Below, in pieces: positions 10,012 to 19,898 of a stretch of DNA of 64,000 nt. Source of the stretch: Pseudomonas sp. R4-35-07 (GTDB taxonomy: Bacteria > Pseudomonadota > Gammaproteobacteria > Pseudomonadales > Pseudomonadaceae); the NCBI RefSeq assembly GCF_003852235.1, contig NZ_CP027732.1:930001-994000 (forward strand). Reading direction: 5' to 3'. Within the stretch, counting starts at the first letter, position 1. Each line of letters opens with the position of its first letter. Below the pieces are notes generated by a model, which was not told the DNA's origin, made no database searches, and saw only the letters and a program-made list of their open reading frames with translations. Both the position numbers and the translations under genes were made by a program.

Positions 10012-10728
10012 TTAAGACGGACGCAACCCGCGTTCCAGCCAGAGGCGGCTGGCCATGGTGACCAGGCCGTCGAGCAGCAATGCCAGCAGTGCGGTGCATG
10101 CGGCACCGAGCAGCAGTTGCGGCTGGTTGTTCAGGGCGATGCCGGGGAAGATCAGGCTACCCAGGCTGTTGGCGCCGATCAGGAACGCCAGCGGTGCGGT
10201 GCCGACGTTGATCGCCAGGGCCACGCGCACGCCACCGATGATGATCGGCACGGCGTTGGGCAACTCCACGCGAAACAGCACCTGGCGTGGCGTCATGCCG
10301 ATGCCGGTGGCGGCTTCTTTCAGCGAGCCTTGAACGTTTTTGAGGCCTTCGTAAGTGTTGCGCACGATGGGCAGGAGGGAGGCGAGGAACAGCGCGAAAA
10401 TGGCCGGGCCGCTGCCGATGCCGAGGACGCCGAGGGCGATGGCCAGTACGGCCAGGGGAGGGACGGTGTTGCCGATGTTGAAGATCTGCATGAAGCGTTC
10501 TGCACGCCCGACCATGTTCGGTCGGCTGAGCAGGATGCCGGCTGGGAGGCCCACAATCAGGGCGGCCAGCATGGAAACTAAAACCAGAATCAGATGAGCT
10601 TGCAGGTAAAACAACAAATCGTCGCGGTACAGTTCGATCGTGTTGATGCCGATCCAGTGGACCAGCAGGGCCAGGAGCGCGACGACAACCGCGCCTCCTA
10701 TCAGCCCTTTGCCATAGCGAATAGCCAC
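10012..10728 (-). CDS. OpuC-type ABC transporter permease 2
   Basis: 238-residue permease with helices GLIGGAVVVALLALLVHWIG, LILVLVSMLAALIVGLPAGI and others, plus the EAATGIGMTPRQVLFRVELP coupling loop, parallel to permease 1. A GTG start at 10728 is chosen because AAAGGAG lies 7-8 bases upstream; the longer frame to an upstream ATG contains a charged, non-membrane N-terminus and no RBS. First gene of the operon (permease 2 - binding protein - permease 1 - ATPase). Confidence 0.88.
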   Translation of the reverse strand: MAIRYGKGLIGGAVVVALLALLVHWIGINTIELYRDDLLFYLQAHLILVLVSMLAALIVGLPAGILLSRPNMVGRAERFMQIFNIGNTVPPLAVLAIALGVLGIGSGPAIFALFLASLLPIVRNTYEGLKNVQGSLKEAATGIGMTPRQVLFRVELPNAVPIIIGGVRVALAINVGTAPLAFLIGANSLGSLIFPGIALNNQPQLLLGAACTALLALLLDGLVTMASRLWLERGLRPS

Positions 10729-11060
10729 AGGCGGACTCCTTTTTTTCTTTTGTCGGCGAACACATTCTCCGGTGGCAATGCCATGGCTGGCTGCCTCTGA
10801 ATGAGTTCGCGAAAAGCAGCTCGCCGATACTGGCAACGCAGTATGCGATCGAGCCATGAGCGCAGCCTCGTCAGGCTAACTTGCTGATTTTTCAGCCCCT
10901 GTTCCGAGTGCGATAGCAGGGGAGTGGACGTCTCTACCTTTTAAAAGGTTCCACACTTGGGAGCATTTAGCCACCCCCAATGGGCTCAACGGTGGTCTGT
11001 AACCCTGGGTTTGCGCTATACTCGCCGCCCTTTTTTGACTCACCTGCCAGGCGATTTCCC
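10729..11060. promoter_or_regulatory. Divergent opu/prfC promoter region
   Basis: 332 bases without a convincing gene between the divergent opu operon and prfC. On the plus strand TATACT at 11017-11022 is a good -10 element for prfC about 40 bases before its ATG, although I see no good -35. Nothing else stands out. Confidence 0.45.
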
Positions 11061-12644
<1,584 letters not shown>

Positions 12645-12663
12645 GGGCTGAGTGGTAAAGAGA

Positions 12664-12697
12664 TGGGCGAAGCTGTTATGGCTTCGCCCTTTTTTAT
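12664..12697 (+). terminator. Terminator of prfC, hairpin GGGCGAAGC/GCTTCGCCC
   Basis: Stem GGGCGAAGC-TGTTAT-GGCTTCGCCC followed by TTTTTT, 20 bases after the prfC stop. The same hairpin occurs downstream of the genes at 25180 and 25853 (positions 25689 and 26142), so it is a repeated element of this locus. Confidence 0.88.
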
Positions 12698-13336
12698 TGA
12701 GCAAAAATTGAGACTTGGCATCTACAGTAGCCATCATAACCCGCTGTACTTGAGCCATTACCGAGTAATTGTGAGGTGGGTGTTAATTGCAAAAGTTATA
12801 CTTCATAAATGTTGGAGTACAAGATTTTGTAGTCATATTTAATCATTGGGCTCTCAATCGTGGGACATTTCTTACGGGGTTTTGATGGATTAAATTAAAG
12901 TGTGAAGGATTAGGACTACTTAATTTTAGGAGCTCTCTGATTTTTCTTCGGTCGTATTGACTAATTTCCAGTGTTCTTCTAGCTTAATGATCCAATCAAG
13001 TCGAACGAAACAGCTAATGCAATCAGCAATAGTCAGGGTCGTAAATGCACAAGTTATCAAGCTGCCGCTGGCTATGGATTTTGAATCTGACTGAAGTGTT
13101 GTGGCAATGGAAATGATTGTGAAAATATCAATTTCAAAAGTGTCTAGCAGTTAAAAGACGTATCCCCCCCCTATAGAACGGGAGTGGCGAGATTCATAGT
13201 GGATTTGTGAGGTGCGTAAAATCTCTCTATATAACATAGGGATGTTTCTCTGTGCTAGATGGCGATTGCACCTGTTGTTGTTATTTTATGTGTGAGATGA
13301 ATTCACCAGCCTTTTGGAATAGCGCGAGATTCGATC
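12698..13336. other. AT-rich non-coding leader of the island
   Basis: 639 bases that are visibly AT-richer than the flanking chromosome and hold no reading frame I can support on either strand. It begins right after the prfC terminator and ends at the LeuRS start. It presumably holds the promoter of the accessory cluster; TATATAACATAG near 13230 is a possible -10 region. No integrase, tRNA or clear riboswitch fold was seen. Confidence 0.5.
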
Positions 13337-15790
13337 ATGGATAACGATCAGTTTAGAACTAAGTGGCAACAGCGCTGGATGGACGGCAATGTGTTTGTTA
13401 CTGATAGCGTCAGTAACAAACCTCCATATTATGTGTTGGATATGTTTCCGTACCCCTCGGGCAATGGCTTGCATGTGGGGCACGCTGTTGGTTATGTCGG
13501 AACCGATATTGTCGCACGTAAGAAAAGAATGGAAGGTTTCAATGTGTTACACCCCATGGGCTGGGATGCATTCGGTTTACCGGCGGAACAATACGCCATA
13601 AAAACCGGTGTTCATCCTGCTGAAATAACCAAGATGAATTGCGAGGGTTTCAAACGACAACTGAAGCTGATGGGCTTGAGTTACGATTGGAATCGGGAAA
13701 TCGACACATCTAATGCCAAATACTATAAATGGACGCAATTTCTCTTTCTCAAACTGTATGAGCGTGGTTTGGTGTATGAGAAGGAGGAAAACGTCTGGTG
13801 GTGCGAGGTGCTTCAAACCGTTCTCGCCAATGAAGAAGTTATCAATGGGCGTTCTGAACGTGGTGATCACCACTGTATTAAGAGACCACTAAAGCAGTGG
13901 GTCGTCAAGATCACCGAATATGCTGAGCGGTTGTTAGCTGGCCTGGATCAACTCGATTGGCCCGAGTCGGTCAAAAAAATGCAGCGTGAATGGATCGGGC
14001 GCACAGAGGGTATCGATGTCGATCTCCTAATTCAGGAGGACGTGACCAGCCCCTTAACGGTGTTTACCTCAGAAGCCGAAATGCTATACGGCAGCAATGC
14101 CGTCTTCCTATGCACCGAACACCCCTATGTAAAAAAACTCTGTCAGGGTCATGACAGCGACCTCTCCTTCAGGATTGCCGCTTTGCAGGATCCGAAAGTG
14201 ACGGCGGACGGCCTGCCTTTAGATATCCATGCGCGTCATCCACTGACGGGAACATCTCTGCCTATTTATGTCGTCAACTACCTGGCATTCGATGGAAGAG
14301 AACAGGCCATATTCTCTATACCCGACACGGACCTCAAAGCGGCTTCATTGTGCCAGCGCTTCGGCTTGACGCATCTGTCCGTGCTCGATGAGACGGATGC
14401 ACAAGTCGGCCTCAGAAATTCCGCACGCTTTAGCGGTCTCTCTAGAAACGAGGCGCGTGAGCGAATAGAGGCTAACCTCATTGGCGATCATTGCGCTGTT
14501 CGTAAAATTCGTTACCGGATGCGCGATTGGCTGTTCTCCCGGCAAAGGTACTGGGGCGAACCCTTTCCGCTGTATCGAGATGATAACGGCAACGTTATTG
14601 CTGCCAGCCCTAGCGAACTGCCCATCGAGTTGCCGGTAGTTGAGAACTTCCGTCCCGGTGCCGATGGAGCGAGCCCGCTGCAACGTGCTCAGGAGTGGGT
14701 GAACTGCAATGATGCGTCTGGTGATCCACTCTACAGGGTTACGGACACCATGCCCGGGTGGGCAGGGTCGTGCTGGTATTTCTTGCGCTTCATGGACCCA
14801 CATAACGAAGCCGAGCCTTTCTCTGCGCAGAGTATGGAGTATTGGAAACAGGTCGATCTTTATGTGGGCGGGGCAGCCCATGCGACTATGCACCTGCTCT
14901 ATGCCAGATTCTGGCACAAGGTATTGTTCGATGTGGGGCTGGTGAGTTTCGATGAGCCCTTCAAGACACTCTATAACCAAGGTTTGGTGACGGCAGATGC
15001 GTTCAAGGATGGAACCGGCCGCATTGTTGCCGTGGATGAAGCCGAGTACCGGGCAGGCAAATATTGGTTAAAAAACAGCAACCACGAGTTGCAAGTCTTC
15101 AACACCAAAATGTCGAAATCCCTTTTAAATGTGGTAGTACCAGACGACATCATTCGTGAGTACGGTGTCGACACCTTCCGGATTTACATGATGTTCATGG
15201 GGCCGCTCGGACAGAACAAGAAGTGGGACATTAAGGGTATCAAAGGCTGTGAGCGCTTCCTCAACAGGGTGCTGAATCTTTTCGCTGAAGGCCTTGAGTC
15301 TGGCACTCCGCGTAGCGAATCTACGGCTTCGGAGCAGCATCCGCTGGAGGCGCTGTGGGGGAAAACCCTGGCCAAGGTCGATGCATCCTTTGTGACCTTG
15401 AATTTTAATACGGCGATTGCCGCGTTTATGGAATTCATGAATCAGGCCGAGAAACATAAGGGCTATTTTTTCGAACGGATTGGCGCTGATTTCGTGAAGG
15501 CCCTGTTCCCCTTTGCTCCGCACATCGGCTCTGAAATCTGGGAACGGTTGGGCTATCACACTATTGACTCTGCACCATGGCCCCAGGCTCGAGTGCGTCC
15601 GGTCAAGGCGACGCGGATCTACATCGATGGCAAGTATGTGGATGACCTGATAGAGGGGACCGGCGAGGAATTGGTCGACGTCGATTTGGCTCGGAGCAGA
15701 GTCATCAAGGCCCTTGAAGGGCATGCAGTGATCAAGGTGATCTATGTGCCGAACCAGATCGTGAACTTTCTCTGCGCTCATGAGGACTGA
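13337..15790 (+). CDS. Second leucyl-tRNA synthetase, editing site degenerate
   Basis: Class I synthetase of the LeuRS family, 817 residues against about 860-870 for housekeeping copies. The HIGH motif is HVGH (46-49) and KMSKS is at 591-595, so the aminoacylation core looks functional. By-eye alignment to E. coli LeuRS shows the CP1 editing pocket has lost key residues: the TTRPDT motif reads FTSEAEM (243-249, Met for the Thr252 equivalent) and VPGHDQRD reads IPDTDLKA (Ala335 for Asp345). Zinc-site cysteines (CCWRC) read RSERG. A second LeuRS heading an accessory gene set is typical of self-resistance (as in agrocin 84 producers); supplying leucyl-AMP or Leu-tRNA to biosynthesis is the alternative. 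Weak RBS; AT-rich codon use. Confidence 0.93.
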   Translation: MDNDQFRTKWQQRWMDGNVFVTDSVSNKPPYYVLDMFPYPSGNGLHVGHAVGYVGTDIVARKKRMEGFNVLHPMGWDAFGLPAEQYAIKTGVHPAEITKMNCEGFKRQLKLMGLSYDWNREIDTSNAKYYKWTQFLFLKLYERGLVYEKEENVWWCEVLQTVLANEEVINGRSERGDHHCIKRPLKQWVVKITEYAERLLAGLDQLDWPESVKKMQREWIGRTEGIDVDLLIQEDVTSPLTVFTSEAEMLYGSNAVFLCTEHPYVKKLCQGHDSDLSFRIAALQDPKVTADGLPLDIHARHPLTGTSLPIYVVNYLAFDGREQAIFSIPDTDLKAASLCQRFGLTHLSVLDETDAQVGLRNSARFSGLSRNEARERIEANLIGDHCAVRKIRYRMRDWLFSRQRYWGEPFPLYRDDNGNVIAASPSELPIELPVVENFRPGADGASPLQRAQEWVNCNDASGDPLYRVTDTMPGWAGSCWYFLRFMDPHNEAEPFSAQSMEYWKQVDLYVGGAAHATMHLLYARFWHKVLFDVGLVSFDEPFKTLYNQGLVTADAFKDGTGRIVAVDEAEYRAGKYWLKNSNHELQVFNTKMSKSLLNVVVPDDIIREYGVDTFRIYMMFMGPLGQNKKWDIKGIKGCERFLNRVLNLFAEGLESGTPRSESTASEQHPLEALWGKTLAKVDASFVTLNFNTAIAAFMEFMNQAEKHKGYFFERIGADFVKALFPFAPHIGSEIWERLGYHTIDSAPWPQARVRPVKATRIYIDGKYVDDLIEGTGEELVDVDLARSRVIKALEGHAVIKVIYVPNQIVNFLCAHED

Positions 15791-15889
15791 GTCTAGCAGG
15801 GGTGGTATTCGATCCGAATGACGTACGCGGTATTGGGATTAATCCCGTTACCGAAGACGGTATGCCCATTACATAAAAATAAGAGTCAT

Positions 15890-17014
15890 ATGAACGATAA
15901 AATTAACCACCAATTCGGCACCATCGTTGCGTTGTTTATGTGTGGCATGATTTCCCTTCATGGTGGAATCACCTTGCTTTACTTAAGCATGACCAGCGTA
16001 GCCTCGACCTCCCAAGAAATTCTGATACTTTATTTGTCGGGTTGCCTGGGTATAGTGTTGATTCCTTTGGTGGGAGCAAGTTGTGAGCGGGTGGTATTAG
16101 TGGCCTTGGCAGCCAAGGTACTATTAGTGTCCTGTGCATTGTTGACAGGCAGCGTGTGGACCATTCCAGAAGCGCTGTGCTCAGGGCTAATTGCGTCATC
16201 GAGCTTCTATTTTGCAATGCGCGAGGTCTCAAAAAGTCAGAACGGCAAATTACTTGTGTCAATGCTGATCCTGATCATTAACATTGAGTCTTTGGTCTGG
16301 TATGCCGCGCTCGGCTGGCTCTCTGAGTTGCAATCTCCGATGTGGCTGTCGTTCGCCTATGGAATAGCAACAATTCTGCCATTGCTCTATATCGGTACGT
16401 TTGTCAGTACTGCAGTTACCCAGCGCGTCGACATTAAGCATCTGCTAGATCTGAGCAAGTCGCTTAAGCACTATAATTTGAACTGTTACATGCTTGCAGT
16501 GTTTGTGGTCAATTGCTTCAACTTGTCGCTCCATCACTGGGCAAAACTTGATGAGCAGCATTGGTGGGGCAGTATTCCTGGCATTACCGGATTCTATATT
16601 CTCGGCATTCTGTCCAGCGTCGCATTATTGTCCAGGCTGAAAGTTCGCAATGAGAAGCTATTGATTGTGGCACTGGTTGGTCTTTGCGCTATAGCGTACT
16701 GGCTTGGTGGAGGCGCTACCCAAGACTCCCTCCTGCTGATAGCAGCCGTTTTCGGGTTGGGTGTCACAAGTACACTGGTCATGTCATCAATAGTTGCGGA
16801 TCTCGTGAAAACGCATGACAGCCTCAGCCGCCTATTGGTGGTGGCTGTTCTGGCAGCGATGCAAGTTTGTTTGATCTCGTTGATCCGCATCGCCGAAGTA
16901 TTCGCCGAAAGCGTTGTCAATGAATGGCAAGTGATTGCAGTAGCAGGTGTTGCATTGATCGTGCTAAAAATTCGTCAGCTTTGCATTGAAGGTTTTTTAT
17001 TCAAGCCGCAATAG
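15890..17014 (+). CDS. MFS-like efflux transporter of the accessory cluster
   Basis: 374-residue polytopic membrane protein with ten to twelve predicted helices (for instance IVALFMCGMISLHGGITLLY, VVLVALAAKVLLVSCALL, LLIVALVGLCAIAYWLGGG). The overall helix pattern resembles a major facilitator permease, but I see no clear signature motif A. It lies 99 bases after the LeuRS and before the methyltransferase in the same direction, so export of the cluster product is the natural reading. ATG 15890 is chosen because it starts just before the first helix and has AAGAG upstream; an upstream ATG at 15818 would add an unlikely Pro-rich extension. Confidence 0.7.
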   Translation: MNDKINHQFGTIVALFMCGMISLHGGITLLYLSMTSVASTSQEILILYLSGCLGIVLIPLVGASCERVVLVALAAKVLLVSCALLTGSVWTIPEALCSGLIASSSFYFAMREVSKSQNGKLLVSMLILIINIESLVWYAALGWLSELQSPMWLSFAYGIATILPLLYIGTFVSTAVTQRVDIKHLLDLSKSLKHYNLNCYMLAVFVVNCFNLSLHHWAKLDEQHWWGSIPGITGFYILGILSSVALLSRLKVRNEKLLIVALVGLCAIAYWLGGGATQDSLLLIAAVFGLGVTSTLVMSSIVADLVKTHDSLSRLLVVAVLAAMQVCLISLIRIAEVFAESVVNEWQVIAVAGVALIVLKIRQLCIEGFLFKPQ

Positions 17015-17141
17015 CGCCGTTCGGCGATTAAAGTAAGTACTTTATACCACTACCCTAGAAGGAGTTGTCGGAGGATATCGGGCTGTAAACGTTGTATTAA
17101 ATCTGCGCGAAAAGCGCTTTTATGGAAAGGAAACTATATAT

Positions 17142-17954
17142 ATGACCATCGACTCTCGTCGCGTCAATGAAATGAGCTACACGGAATTTGTAGCCTTCAT
17201 TAACCAAACCAATGTGCCGCCAGGCTCTTACAGCACTCTGACAAAATGGCGCAATAACTCCAACCTTAACGCCGAGTCGCGGGTATTGGAAGTGGCCTGT
17301 ACAACAGGATTTTCCATTAACTCGCTCGTGAAAGAGTCCGGCTGCGAGGGTGTGGGGATCGACTTGTGCAATGACTCCATCAAGCAAGCGCGGCTGAATG
17401 CCGAACAGATGGGGCTTGGCGACAATGTCCAATTTACGGCCATTGACGGAACGAAGTACGAATCCCCCGAGAAATTTTCTCATGTTGTGGTCGGCGCCGG
17501 ACTGGGATTTTTCCCCCAGCCTGAGAAGATGGTCGAGAATATCTGTCGTTTATTCAAAGAGTCGGGCTATCTACTGGCCTCGCCATTTTATACCGTTAAC
17601 GATATTCCCGAGAAAATGCTGACTCAGGCGGCCAAAGTGTTCGGCATCACACCTACAGTTCAGCCTTATAAAGAAGTCATGCAACTGTACAAAGGTTTTG
17701 AAGTGTATTTTGAGGAACGTTTGCTACCCTTACAGGAAACAGAAAGAGAGCTACACCATTATTGTGAATCTACTGTAGAGCGCGCCAGCCACTCATACCA
17801 CTTGGAGGATGAGTCTATAAAGTCGGCAATGTACGATAGACTGTATAGCATCAAGAAAATGTCAAACGCTCTTCGCCAATATCAAGGTTACAATGTTCTC
17901 ATTTTACATTATGATTCCCGGCACTATCCAAATCGTTATGTAGAGTTATTTTAA
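17142..17954 (+). CDS. Class I SAM-dependent methyltransferase
   Basis: 270 residues. SAM motif I is VLEVACTTGF (48-57), where Ala-Cys-Thr replaces the usual GCG of this family, followed by the acidic ribose-binding residue in GIDLCNDS and a motif II/III region (VVVGAGLGFFPQPEKMVENI, then LLASPF). These are features of UbiE/type-11 small-molecule methyltransferases. RBS AAGGAAA is 8 bases before the ATG. Substrate unknown; in context it should modify an intermediate of the cluster product. Confidence 0.85.
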   Translation: MTIDSRRVNEMSYTEFVAFINQTNVPPGSYSTLTKWRNNSNLNAESRVLEVACTTGFSINSLVKESGCEGVGIDLCNDSIKQARLNAEQMGLGDNVQFTAIDGTKYESPEKFSHVVVGAGLGFFPQPEKMVENICRLFKESGYLLASPFYTVNDIPEKMLTQAAKVFGITPTVQPYKEVMQLYKGFEVYFEERLLPLQETERELHHYCESTVERASHSYHLEDESIKSAMYDRLYSIKKMSNALRQYQGYNVLILHYDSRHYPNRYVELF

Positions 17955-18113
17955 GAAAATCGCGGCCAACTCAAATTGTAAATTTTATTCTTCGGGAAAT
18001 GCTCTAGTTTTGGTTAGTCAAACCAGCGTAGCTCTTTGTCTGGATTCTACTGATCTTAATGAAGGGGCCGCGACCTCCCCTAAAAGTAGCAAGCAACGGC
18101 GGTGGGTACAAAA

Positions 18114-18614
18114 ATGATCTTGACTGGACAAAAAATTATAGATTCTGTCGATAATGGTGATATCACGATTTCCAATTTTGATTGCTTACGTGTAAATCCT
18201 AACAGCTATAACTATTTGCTGGGGGACGAAATTAAGGTCTTCAGTGGAAAAGCCTCTGATGGTTCTCCGACATTCGATACCGTCAAACTGAAAGAAGAGG
18301 GGTATGTGTTGCGCCCCGGCGCCATGTATTTGGGCGTTACCGATGAAATTCTTGGCAGTACGCTATACGCAATGTCACTAATTGGTAGAAGTTCTATGGG
18401 GCGCTTGGGTTTGTTCTTGCAAATATCGGCCAACCTCGGACACACCACATCCAGCCATCAATGGACTCTAGAGTTACACGCTGCGAGAGCAATACGGGTC
18501 TACCCAAAGATGCCAATTGGACAAGTTTCATTTTGGAAGAATGATGGAAGCATCCAGTGCTTGGGTAAAACCTATGCCCTTTATAATAGTCCCACGGAGA
18601 GGCTGCCAGCATGA
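18114..18614 (+). CDS. dCTP-deaminase/dUTPase-superfamily protein 1, catalytic Asp missing
   Basis: 166 residues with the trimeric dCTP deaminase fold: N-terminal MILTGQKIIDSVDNGDITI, NPNSYNYLLG, the core GRSSMGRLGLFLQISAN (91-107) and the catalytic-type Glu in WTLEL (E120). E. coli Dcd has HRIDPGW between these; here it reads NLGHTTS, so the conserved Asp is His110. The neighbouring paralog has the complementary defect. Dcd deaminates dCTP to dUTP; the substrate here may be another cytosine nucleotide. ATG 18114 is preferred over GTG 18102 because both paralogs then start MILTG. Overlaps the next gene by ATGA. Confidence 0.85.
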   Translation: MILTGQKIIDSVDNGDITISNFDCLRVNPNSYNYLLGDEIKVFSGKASDGSPTFDTVKLKEEGYVLRPGAMYLGVTDEILGSTLYAMSLIGRSSMGRLGLFLQISANLGHTTSSHQWTLELHAARAIRVYPKMPIGQVSFWKNDGSIQCLGKTYALYNSPTERLPA

Positions 18615-19129
18615 TTCTTACAGGAAGTAAAATACGCGATGAGGTAGTTGCTGGAAATATTGTCGTTGAACCTTTCAATGATGCTCAACTGTCTACTAAC
18701 TCATATGACCTTCGCTTGGGCTATAAATATCTTAAATATGAGAGTGGGGTAATTGATCCTAAAAGACAGCACGCCTACGACATTCATGATATTCCTGAGT
18801 GCGGATTACAGTTGGAGGCAGGCGAGTTTTTGCTCTCAGAGTCTCTAGAGGTGATCGGTAGTAATCACTTTGTTCCCATCATCCACGCAAAATCCGGCAC
18901 CGCCAGAGCAGGCTTGTTCGTACATATCACCGCCGACCTGATAGATATCGGTTCAATCGGAAAAACTACGTTCCAGTTATATGCCACTTTGCCGATCAAG
19001 GTATACCCGGAGATGCTCCTGGCCCAAGTTTCATTTTGGCGTCCGGAAGGCGTTATTACGTTGTATCAGGGGAAATATCAAAATGCGACTGGACCGCAAC
19101 CTTCCAAAACCTATCAGGACTACATGTGA
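18611..19129 (+). CDS. dCTP-deaminase/dUTPase-superfamily protein 2, catalytic Glu replaced by Gln
   Basis: 172 residues, a tandem paralog of the preceding protein. It shares MILTGSKIRDEVVAGNIVV, STNSYDLRLGY, and KSGTARAGLFVHITADLIDIG (94-114). It keeps the Asp of the DxG motif (D112) that its neighbour lacks, but the essential Glu (E138 in E. coli Dcd) is Gln122 in TTFQLYA. It is therefore unlikely to be a conventional deaminase alone. Start overlaps the previous stop (ATGA) and its stop overlaps the next start (TGATG), indicating translational coupling and probably stoichiometric co-expression. Confidence 0.85.
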   Translation: MILTGSKIRDEVVAGNIVVEPFNDAQLSTNSYDLRLGYKYLKYESGVIDPKRQHAYDIHDIPECGLQLEAGEFLLSESLEVIGSNHFVPIIHAKSGTARAGLFVHITADLIDIGSIGKTTFQLYATLPIKVYPEMLLAQVSFWRPEGVITLYQGKYQNATGPQPSKTYQDYM

Positions 19130-19554
19130 TGGTAAAAGTAATGGCTTCAAACCTACACTTCAGCGCCACCGATTTGGATATGTTACCTATTACCGATCTG
19201 GCGAGCTTCAGCCGCGTTGATGATTCTGCGGTCCTTATTGATCTGCTTCAGGACACCGTCGGTGAGTCGCAAGCCCATGATATTGCCATGTTGCTACCTG
19301 ACCACTACAAAGCGATCTACTTGCGCAAGGACATTGTTTTCATCAAAGCTAATTTACAGGAGTCGTTGCGGCCGCACTTGGCGCCAGAGCTCTTGCACTC
19401 GCTGATGAACGAGCTGTGCAGTGCTATGGATCTTTTCTCCCTGCTCACGCGGGATGAGAAACCCTTGGTGTCTTTGCGCATGGTAACAGAGGAATACGTT
19501 GCAAGGAGTATCCGTCCGTCAGCCAGTATTACCACCGGGATGCCGCTGCCATGA
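19129..19554 (+). CDS. Hypothetical protein, resembles N-terminal part of DUF1826
   Basis: 141 residues with no confident family. The C-terminal part (LLHSLMNELCSAMDLFSLL, then VSLRMVTEEYVARSI) follows the pattern of the middle of DUF1826 proteins, where a helix is followed by a RL-V-D strand and an FHVD motif; here that motif is not conserved. The following gene matches the C-terminal part of DUF1826, and the two overlap by ATGA, so together they look like one DUF1826-like protein encoded by two genes. No signal peptide or membrane helix. Function unknown. Confidence 0.6.
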   Translation: MVKVMASNLHFSATDLDMLPITDLASFSRVDDSAVLIDLLQDTVGESQAHDIAMLLPDHYKAIYLRKDIVFIKANLQESLRPHLAPELLHSLMNELCSAMDLFSLLTRDEKPLVSLRMVTEEYVARSIRPSASITTGMPLP

Positions 19555-19898
19555 CCCTGACCAAGTGTTTCTATGGTGAGGGCGCGATTTATATTCGGGA
19601 GAAAAACACTAAGCGTGATTACTTCCAGGCGAACTCCATTGCATTAAATGACGCCGACGCGGCTTACGATGACGCCGATTTTCATGTGGTGCCTCCCTCG
19701 AAGTGGGTATTGCTCAAGGGAGAGATGTACGAGGGAATTGATTCCCGAAATCAGTCGGTTATCGATATCGTCCTTGGCGAAAAATCGCAGTTCAGGGACT
19801 TTGCCAAGGGCAAGGGGTTGATCCATAAAGGTGGGCGATTTATCGATACTGATCGACGCCTGGTATTCACCCTCAGCACCTACAAGACGGAGTTCTGA
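19551..19898 (+). CDS. Hypothetical protein, resembles C-terminal part of DUF1826
   Basis: 115 residues. Segments CFYGEGAIYI, VPPSKWVLLKGEMYEG and KGLIHKGGRF with RRLVFTLST follow the order and spacing of DUF1826 C-termini (TTY-GPGTEWL; LLKGE; LVHRSP; RRLLLTLD). This is a by-eye resemblance to a family of unknown function, so the call is tentative. Its start overlaps the previous stop (ATGA) and its stop overlaps the next start (TGATG). It may work as a complex with the preceding product. Confidence 0.6.
   Translation: MTLTKCFYGEGAIYIREKNTKRDYFQANSIALNDADAAYDDADFHVVPPSKWVLLKGEMYEGIDSRNQSVIDIVLGEKSQFRDFAKGKGLIHKGGRFIDTDRRLVFTLSTYKTEF

Noticed and set aside
12698..13336. T-box-like leader upstream of a synthetase gene
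   Set aside because: T-boxes are essentially confined to Firmicutes and relatives, and I could not find the conserved T-box bulge sequence or specifier stem.
13286..13483. 65-codon minus-strand frame at the LeuRS start
   Set aside because: Antisense to the LeuRS N-terminus, which has a clear HVGH motif in the other frame.
18114..19129. Phage-defence reading of the dCTP-deaminase-like genes (dCTP depletion)
   Set aside because: Each protein lacks a catalytic residue and both are embedded in an operon of biosynthetic enzymes, which fits metabolite production better; not excluded experimentally.
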